Positions 32,110 to 37,291 of a stretch of DNA of 37,291 nt are shown here, in pieces (the first letter of the stretch is position 1; every line of letters starts with the position of its first letter). A program made the position numbers and the translations under genes. The DNA is from Rhodobacter calidifons. Its GTDB lineage: Bacteria > Pseudomonadota > Alphaproteobacteria > Rhodobacterales > Rhodobacteraceae. Below the pieces are notes generated by a model. It did no database searches. It had not been told where the DNA came from and saw nothing but the letters and a program-made list of their open reading frames with translations. The DNA lies in the NCBI RefSeq assembly GCF_011174775.1, contig NZ_JAANHS010000020.1, positions 1-37,291 of the forward strand, read 5' to 3'.

Positions 32110-35028
32110 ATGAGCACGCGCCTCACCAGGGGTGGCCGTCTGATCGACCGGACCGCCGCCGTCGAATTTTCCTTCAACGGCAAACGGATGCGCGGTTTCC
32201 ACGGCGATACCCTTGCCGCAGCCCTTCTGGCCAACGACCAGATGCTGGTCGGCCGCAGCTTCAAGTATCACCGCCCGCGCGGCATCGTCGCCTCGGGACC
32301 GGAGGAGCCGAACGCTCTGGTGAACCTCGGCTCCGGCGCGCGGCTGGAACCGAACCAGCGCGCCACCACCACGGAACTTTTCGACGGCCTCGAATGCACC
32401 TCGCAGAACCACTGGCCGTCCCTGGAATTCGACGTGGGCGTGGTGAACAACCATGTCAGCCGCTTCCTGCCCGCCGGGTTCTACTACAAGACCTTCATCC
32501 ATCCGCGCCCGTTCTGGAAACATGTGTTCGAGCCGATCATCCGCCGCTCGGCGGGCCTGGGCAAGGCGCCGACCCAGCCGGACCCTGACCGCTATGAGCA
32601 GGCCTATGCCTTCTGCGACGTGCTGGTGATCGGGGCAGGGGTCGCGGGCCTGAAGGTCGCGAAGGCCGCCGCCGATGCCGGCCAGCGCGTGATCCTGCTG
32701 GAACAGTCCCCGACCCTTGGCGGCCGCGCGCCCGTGGACCAGACCGAAGTCGACGGCCAGCCGGTCGAAACCTGGCTGTCGGCCATGGAAGCCGACCTCG
32801 CCGCCCGCGACAACGTGACCATCCGCACCCGCACCTGCGGCTTCGGCGTCTATGACCACGGCTATGTGCTGGCCGACGAAAGGGTGGCCGACCACACGCC
32901 CGGCGACGGCCGGCCGAAGCACCGGCTCTGGCGCATCCGGGCGGGGCGCATCGTCTCGGCCACCGGGGCCATCGAACGCCCGCTGTCCTTTGCCGGAAAC
33001 GACATCCCGGGCGTCATGCTCGCCTCGGCGGTGCGGGACTATGTGGTGAACTACGCCGTCTCCCCCGGTGACCGCACCGTGATCGTCACCAACAACGACA
33101 GCGCCTACCAGACCGCCCTTGCGCTGAAGGCGGCGGGCCTCGACGTGCCAGCCATCCTCGACGCCCGCGAAGCCGCAGACGGGGCGCTGCCGCAGGCCGC
33201 CCGCGCCGCCGGCATCCGCGTGCTGACCGGCAAAGCCATCGCCAGGGTCAAGGGCACCAAACGCGTCACCGGCGTCGCCATCTGCGCCCAGGCCGGGGAA
33301 GGGGCGGTGCAAGAGGAAATCGCCTGCGAGGCCGTCGCCATGTCCGGCGGCTGGTCCCCCGTCGTCCACCTGTTCAGCCATTGCGGCGGCAAACTGCTGT
33401 GGGACGAGACCATCTCGGCCTTCATCCCCGACCCCGCCCGGCCGCCGCTGAACCATGACGGCTCCGCGATGGTGGAATGCGTGGGCGCGGCGGCCGGAGA
33501 CCTCGACCTCACCGGCACCCCCGTCGCCATCCCGCCCGTCTGGGTCATGCCGCAGGGCGCGCCGATCCAGTTGCGGTCGAAGATGTGGCTCGATTACCAG
33601 AACGACGTGAAGGTCAGCGACGTCGAACTGGCCTCCCGCGAGGGCTATGTCTCGGTCGAACACACCAAGCGCTACACCACGCTCGGCATGGCGACGGATC
33701 AGGGAAAACTCAGCAACATCAACGGTCTATCCGTTCTTGCTGAGACTTTGGGTCAAGAGATCCCGCAGGTCGGCACCACCACCTTCCGCCCGCCCTACAC
33801 GCCCGTCACCATCGGCGCGCTGGCGGGCGAGGCGCGGGGCGAGATCTTCCAGCCCCTGCGCAAGACGCCCATGCACGCGGCGCATGAAAAGGCGGGCGCC
33901 TATTTCGAACCCGTCGGTCTCTGGCGCCGCCCCTACTGCTTCCCGCGCCCTGGCGAGACGCATGAACAGGCCGTCCACCGCGAGGTGCTGAACACGCGCC
34001 AGAACCTCGGGCTGCTGGACGCCTCGACCCTGGGCAAGATCATCGTCAAGGGCCCGGATGCGGGGAAATTCCTCGACATGCTCTACACCGGCGTCATGTC
34101 CACGCTGCCCGTGGGCAAGTGCCGCTATGGGCTGATGTGCAACGAGCAGGGCTTCCTGATCGACGATGGCGTCGTTGCTCGGATCGACGAGGACACCTGG
34201 CTTTGCCACACCACCAGCGGAGGGGCCGACCGCATCCACGCCTGGATGGAGGACTGGCTGCAATGCGAATGGTGGGACTGGCAGGTCTATACCGCCAATG
34301 TCACGGAACAGTATGCGCAAGTGGCCGTGGTGGGACCGAACGCGAGGAAACTGCTGCAAGTCCTTGGCGGGATGGACGTTTCCAAAGAGGCGCTGCCCTT
34401 CATGCACTGGGCGGACGGCACGCTTGCGGGCTTGCCCGCGCGGGTCTACCGGATCAGCTTCTCGGGCGAACTCAGCTACGAAATTGCCGTCCCCGCCAGC
34501 CACGGCGCGGCCTTCTGGGCGGCCTGCACTCAGGCAGGCAAGGCCCTGGGCGCGATGCCCTACGGCACCGAGGCGCTGCACATCATGCGGGCCGAGAAGG
34601 GCTTCATCATGATAGGCGACGAAACCGACGGCACGGTGATCCCGCAGGACCTGGGCCTCGACTGGGCGATCTCGAAGAAGAAGGCCGACTATCTGGGCAA
34701 GCGCGGGCAGGAACGCACTTTCCTTGCCAGCCCCGACCGCTGGAAACTGGTGGGGTTCGAGACGCTGGACGGCTCGGTCATCCCCGACGGTGCCTATGTC
34801 ATCGCCGAAGGGGTCAATGCGAACGGCCAGCGCAACACGCAGGGCCGCGTGACCTCCACCTACTATTCGCCCACGCTGAAACGTGGGATCGCCATGGGCC
34901 TTCTGAAACACGGCCCCGCCCGCATGGGCGAGGTGGTGGAGTTCAACACCGTCGCCGGCGGCACGGTGAAGGCCCGCGTCCGCGATACGGTCTTCTATGA
35001 CAAGGATGGGGAGAAGCAGAATGTCTGA
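32110..35028 (+). CDS. soxA: sarcosine oxidase alpha subunit
   Basis: A 972-residue large subunit. It has an N-terminal ferredoxin-like fold without iron-sulfur cysteines (VEFSFNGKRMRGFHGDTLAA, residues about 15-100). The NAD-binding Rossmann domain is DVLVIGAGVAGLKVAKAAAD near residue 175. The C-terminal GcvT-like, folate-binding domain (from about 615) contains LGLLDASTLGKIIVKGPDAG and RVYRISFSGELSYEIAVPAS. This domain uses tetrahydrofolate to accept the C1 unit produced by the beta subunit. The start MSTRLTRGGRLIDRTAAVEF at 32110 lies just after the palindrome, and the open frame further upstream is within repeat sequence. It overlaps soxG by 8 nt. Confidence 0.93.
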   Translation: MSTRLTRGGRLIDRTAAVEFSFNGKRMRGFHGDTLAAALLANDQMLVGRSFKYHRPRGIVASGPEEPNALVNLGSGARLEPNQRATTTELFDGLECTSQNHWPSLEFDVGVVNNHVSRFLPAGFYYKTFIHPRPFWKHVFEPIIRRSAGLGKAPTQPDPDRYEQAYAFCDVLVIGAGVAGLKVAKAAADAGQRVILLEQSPTLGGRAPVDQTEVDGQPVETWLSAMEADLAARDNVTIRTRTCGFGVYDHGYVLADERVADHTPGDGRPKHRLWRIRAGRIVSATGAIERPLSFAGNDIPGVMLASAVRDYVVNYAVSPGDRTVIVTNNDSAYQTALALKAAGLDVPAILDAREAADGALPQAARAAGIRVLTGKAIARVKGTKRVTGVAICAQAGEGAVQEEIACEAVAMSGGWSPVVHLFSHCGGKLLWDETISAFIPDPARPPLNHDGSAMVECVGAAAGDLDLTGTPVAIPPVWVMPQGAPIQLRSKMWLDYQNDVKVSDVELASREGYVSVEHTKRYTTLGMATDQGKLSNINGLSVLAETLGQEIPQVGTTTFRPPYTPVTIGALAGEARGEIFQPLRKTPMHAAHEKAGAYFEPVGLWRRPYCFPRPGETHEQAVHREVLNTRQNLGLLDASTLGKIIVKGPDAGKFLDMLYTGVMSTLPVGKCRYGLMCNEQGFLIDDGVVARIDEDTWLCHTTSGGADRIHAWMEDWLQCEWWDWQVYTANVTEQYAQVAVVGPNARKLLQVLGGMDVSKEALPFMHWADGTLAGLPARVYRISFSGELSYEIAVPASHGAAFWAACTQAGKALGAMPYGTEALHIMRAEKGFIMIGDETDGTVIPQDLGLDWAISKKKADYLGKRGQERTFLASPDRWKLVGFETLDGSVIPDGAYVIAEGVNANGQRNTQGRVTSTYYSPTLKRGIAMGLLKHGPARMGEVVEFNTVAGGTVKARVRDTVFYDKDGEKQNV

Positions 35029-35566
35029 GCCAGTCAGCGCGCTGAACGGCGCCAGCTTCCAGGGCTTCGCCACCATCCGCGAGATCGGCCCCCTCGGCAT
35101 GATCACCTTGCGCGCCAAGGGCCTGAAATCGCTGGACAAGGCGGTGAAGGCCGTGACCGGCACCAAGCTGCCCGCTCAGCGCCGGATCGAGATCAAGGGC
35201 GACCGCGCCTGCGGCTGGATGAGCCCGGACGAATACCTGCTGATCCTGCCCTATGCCGAGGTCGGCGCGGCGCTGGCCAAGATCGCCAAGGCCCTTGCCG
35301 GAGAGCACCATCTCGCCGTCGATGTCTCGGACGCGCGTGCGGTGTTCCGGATCGAGGGCGACAGGGCCGATCAGGTGCTGCGCAAGCTGATGCCGGTGGA
35401 TTTCGACTGGCTGGAACCGGGCGAGTTGCGCCGCAGCCGCGCAGCCCAGGTTGCGGCGGCGATCTGGCAGCAGGATCAGGGCTTTACGCTGGTCTGCTTC
35501 CGATCGGTCGCAAGTTATGTGATGGGCCTTCTGACCCACTCCGCCCAGCCCGGCAGCGAGCTCTAG
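35021..35566 (+). CDS. soxG: sarcosine oxidase gamma subunit
   Basis: A 181-residue small subunit of heterotetrameric sarcosine oxidase, GcvT/YgfZ-related fold. Landmarks are RIEIKGDRACGWMSPDEYLL, HLAVDVSDARAVFRIEG and LRRSRAAQVAAAIW, with CFRSVASYVMGLLTHS near the end. The start overlaps the end of soxA (ATGTCTGA). It is the last gene of the operon. The folate-cycle genes that follow sox operons in some bacteria are not present here; sodB is next. Confidence 0.9.
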   Translation: MSEPVSALNGASFQGFATIREIGPLGMITLRAKGLKSLDKAVKAVTGTKLPAQRRIEIKGDRACGWMSPDEYLLILPYAEVGAALAKIAKALAGEHHLAVDVSDARAVFRIEGDRADQVLRKLMPVDFDWLEPGELRRSRAAQVAAAIWQQDQGFTLVCFRSVASYVMGLLTHSAQPGSEL

Positions 35567-35689
35567 CGATCCCGCCGCCTGCGGTCCGGGGAACCGGGCC
35601 GCCGCCCGGGTGTTATACCGGGTGCTTGCCCTTGACCTTCCCGCATCCAGACCTCTTATTCGTGGCAAGCAACCAACAGGAGCTTTCCC

Positions 35690-36292
35690 ATGGCCTTCAC
35701 CCTTCCCGATCTGCCCTACGCCCACGATGCGCTTGCGCCCCTCGGCATGTCGAAGGAGACGCTGGAATATCACCACGACCTGCACCACAAGGCCTATGTC
35801 GACAACGGCAACAAGCTGATCGCCGGCACCGAATGGGAGAACAAGTCGCTCGAGGACATCATCCGCGGCACCTACCAGGCCGGCGCGGTGGCCCAGAACG
35901 GCATCTTCAACAACGCCTCGCAGCACTGGAACCACAACATGTTCTGGACCTGGATGGCCCCGGGCGAGGACAAGAAGATGCCCGGAGAGCTGGAGAAGGC
36001 GCTGACCGAAAGCTTCGGGTCCGTGCAGAAGTTCAAGGAGGATTTCGCCGCCGCCGGGGCGGCCCAGTTCGGCTCGGGCTGGGCCTGGCTGGTCAAGGAC
36101 AAGGACGGCAGCCTGAAGGTCACCAAGACCGAAAACGGCGTGAACCCCCTGTGCTTCGGGCAGACCGCGCTTCTGGGTTGCGACGTGTGGGAACATTCCT
36201 ACTACATCGACTTCCGCAACAAGCGCCCGGCCTACCTGACGAACTTCCTGGACAAGCTGGTCAACTGGGAAGCCGTTGCCGCCGGCCTCTGA
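35690..36292 (+). CDS. sodB: superoxide dismutase, iron type
   Basis: A 200-residue Fe/Mn superoxide dismutase. Predicted metal ligands are H28 (LEYHHDLHH), H82 (QHWNHNMFW), D165 and H169 (CDVWEHSYYIDF). The active-site Gln sits in the helix before the second ligand (ASQHWNH), as in iron SODs, rather than at the manganese-type position. No signal peptide, so cytoplasmic. There is a strong ribosome site (AGGAG) and a separate 120-bp leader, so it is probably its own transcription unit, ended by the terminator at 36323. Cofactor type is inferred from this one residue pattern. Confidence 0.93.
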   Translation: MAFTLPDLPYAHDALAPLGMSKETLEYHHDLHHKAYVDNGNKLIAGTEWENKSLEDIIRGTYQAGAVAQNGIFNNASQHWNHNMFWTWMAPGEDKKMPGELEKALTESFGSVQKFKEDFAAAGAAQFGSGWAWLVKDKDGSLKVTKTENGVNPLCFGQTALLGCDVWEHSYYIDFRNKRPAYLTNFLDKLVNWEAVAAGL

Positions 36293-36322
36293 TCCGGCCA
36301 GGATCCCGGAAATCATCTGTCG

Positions 36323-36350
36323 AAGGCCCGCAACGCAAGCTGCGGGCCTT
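36323..36350. terminator. bidirectional terminator between sodB and the LOG gene
   Basis: AAGGCCCGCA and TGCGGGCCTT form a perfect 10-bp stem around ACGCAAGC, flanked by A-rich and T-rich ends. Placed 30 nt after sodB and 4 nt past the stop of the convergent LOG gene. Confidence 0.8.
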
Positions 36351-36353
36351 TCG

Positions 36354-36905
36354 CTATCGCAGCGCCTCGGCCAGCGCGGCCTCCAGCGCGGCCACATCCG
36401 GCACCACCCGGAAATGCCGCTTCAGCGACACATCGGCAAAGCCTTCCGCGATCACATGGTCGATCAACCCCACCAGCGGCTGCCAGTAGCCCGCGACATC
36501 CAGCAGCAGGATCGGCTTGCCGTGCAGCCCGATCTGCGCCCAGGTCAGGACCTCGAAGAATTCGTCCAGCGACCCCGCACCGCCCGGCAGCACCACCACC
36601 GCGTCCGAGTTCATGAACATCACCTTCTTGCGCTCGTGCATGTCCTCGGTCACCACCAGCCGCGACAGGTCGCGCCCGGTTCGCTCGCGCCCCAGAAGAT
36701 GCACCGGGATCACCCCCAGCCGGTCGGCCCCCGCCGCCTGTGCCGCCTCGGCCACCGCCCCCATCAGCCCGACATCGCCCGCCCCGAAGACCAGCCGCCA
36801 GCCGTTGCGCGCCAGCATCTCTCCGGTCGCGCGCGCGGCAAGGGCATGGGCCGGATTTCGACCGGGACGCGAGCCGCAGAAGATGCAGACGGAACGAAGG
36901 GACAT
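36354..36905 (-). CDS. LOG family protein (nucleoside 5'-monophosphate phosphoribohydrolase)
   Basis: A 183-residue Rossmann-like protein of the LONELY GUY family (TIGR00730 group). Members release the free base from cytokinin-type or ordinary nucleoside monophosphates. Motifs are VCIFCGSRPGRNP at the N-terminus, FGAGDVGLMG, and the hallmark VVVLPGGAGSLDEFFEVLTW (PGGxGS/TxxE), with M-x-x-RK (MHERKKVMF) before it. The start MSLRSVCIFCGS was preferred to an in-frame ATG at 36959 that adds 18 unconserved residues. It is convergent with sodB and divergent from the next gene. Confidence 0.88.
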   Translation of the reverse strand: MSLRSVCIFCGSRPGRNPAHALAARATGEMLARNGWRLVFGAGDVGLMGAVAEAAQAAGADRLGVIPVHLLGRERTGRDLSRLVVTEDMHERKKVMFMNSDAVVVLPGGAGSLDEFFEVLTWAQIGLHGKPILLLDVAGYWQPLVGLIDHVIAEGFADVSLKRHFRVVPDVAALEAALAEALR

Positions 36906-37001
36906 GTCGAAACCTGAAAAGGGGTTGCTTTGCCCCGTCATATAGAGATTCCTGATCACAAGAAACGCAAGGCGGCGAAACCGCGCCGGGGGGAATTGGG
37001 G

Positions 37002-37291
37002 ATGTCTTCATTCGGGGCCTTGGACCGGGGAACGCGCGTTGTCCTGTTGCTGCTGGGCGGGGTGATCCTGGCCGGCGCGGGCTATCTCGGCTGGCAGGCA
37101 ACGCGTCCCGCCCCGGCAGACCTGGCTGGAACCGCCCCCGCTGCCGCCCCCGCACCCGAAGCTACCCCCGCACCCGCACCCGCCCCCGATCCTGCCGCCC
37201 TGTCCAAAGGGGCCGCAGCCGAGGCGCCCGCGTTGCAGCCCGGGGCCACGCCTCCGGTCGAGACGGCCGCCGCTGCGCCCGAGGCCGAGGC
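37002..37291 (+). CDS. membrane-anchored Ala/Pro-rich protein, N-terminal part (runs off window)
   Basis: Starts ATG 37002 after a GGGG-rich ribosome site. One N-terminal transmembrane or signal-anchor helix (VVLLLLGGVILAGAGYLGW, about residues 13-31) is followed by a long Ala/Pro/Glu-rich linker, and the window ends within it. In Rhodobacteraceae the gene divergent from a LOG-family gene is often a LysM-domain protein with this build, acting at the cell wall. The LysM domain itself would lie outside the window, so that identity is inference. Confidence 0.6.
   Translation, partial: MSSFGALDRGTRVVLLLLGGVILAGAGYLGWQATRPAPADLAGTAPAAAPAPEATPAPAPAPDPAALSKGAAAEAPALQPGATPPVETAAAAPEAE

Noticed and set aside
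1-37291. CRISPR array
   Set aside because: No regularly spaced short direct repeats were seen; the only repeats are IS ends, hairpins and the pair at 17902/22968.

Overview
The window is high-GC DNA that looks like the chromosome of an alphaproteobacterium of the Rhodobacteraceae (Rhodobacterales). Evidence: GTA-type tail genes, a CcmI/RuvX/DUF1289 cluster, a heterotetrameric sarcosine oxidase operon, an AmiC/AmiR amide operon, and gene sizes and codon use typical of that family. No genome-level comparison could be run, so the genus stays open.

Layout. (1) 1-1714 is transposon debris. An internally deleted IS110/IS1111-like element (about 389-1394) sits inside a deletion derivative of an IS3-family element bounded by 13-bp inverted repeats (125-137 / 1702-1714). 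(2) 1715-2223 is a leader ending in a strong intrinsic terminator just before amiC. (3) 2224-10048 is a tightly packed seven-gene operon: AmiC-like amide sensor, AmiR-like ANTAR antiterminator, two dipeptide-type ABC permeases, a family 5 solute-binding protein, an acetamidase/formamidase and a double ABC ATPase. It reads as amide-induced uptake and hydrolysis of an amide or amide-bearing peptide. (4) 10247-11946 is a CPA2/Kef-type antiporter gene broken by one stop codon and one frameshift. (5) 12102-17660 is a patchwork of phage/GTA and island remnants: DUF2793 tail protein, 5'-truncated GTA gp15-like tail gene, HTH fragment, phage RuvC-like nuclease fragment, HsdR C-terminal fragment and a YgjP-like metallopeptidase. 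It ends near tRNA-Ser(GGA). (6) 18197-22385 (minus) is a translationally coupled cluster cysK - mscS-type channel - alaX. (7) 22968-23968 is a second scar: a repeat, an IS3 orfB fragment and a broken tyrosine recombinase directly against the 5' end of dusA. (8) 24083-30019 is largely housekeeping: dusA, Bcr/CflA-type efflux, TSUP exporter plus a possible Fe/2OG dioxygenase, DUF1289, ruvX, ccmI. (9) 30267-35566 is the soxBDAG operon, with a palindromic element between soxD and soxA. (10) 35690-end holds sodB, a LOG-family gene and the start of a membrane-anchored Ala/Pro-rich protein that runs off the window.

Functionally, the amide operon and the sarcosine oxidase operon are both catabolic systems that release C1 units and/or ammonia. 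The accessory material sits in three scars (1-1714, 12102-17660, 22968-24082). Each holds truncated genes with abrupt junctions, so they look like decayed integration sites rather than live mobile elements. I found no CRISPR array and no intact prophage.
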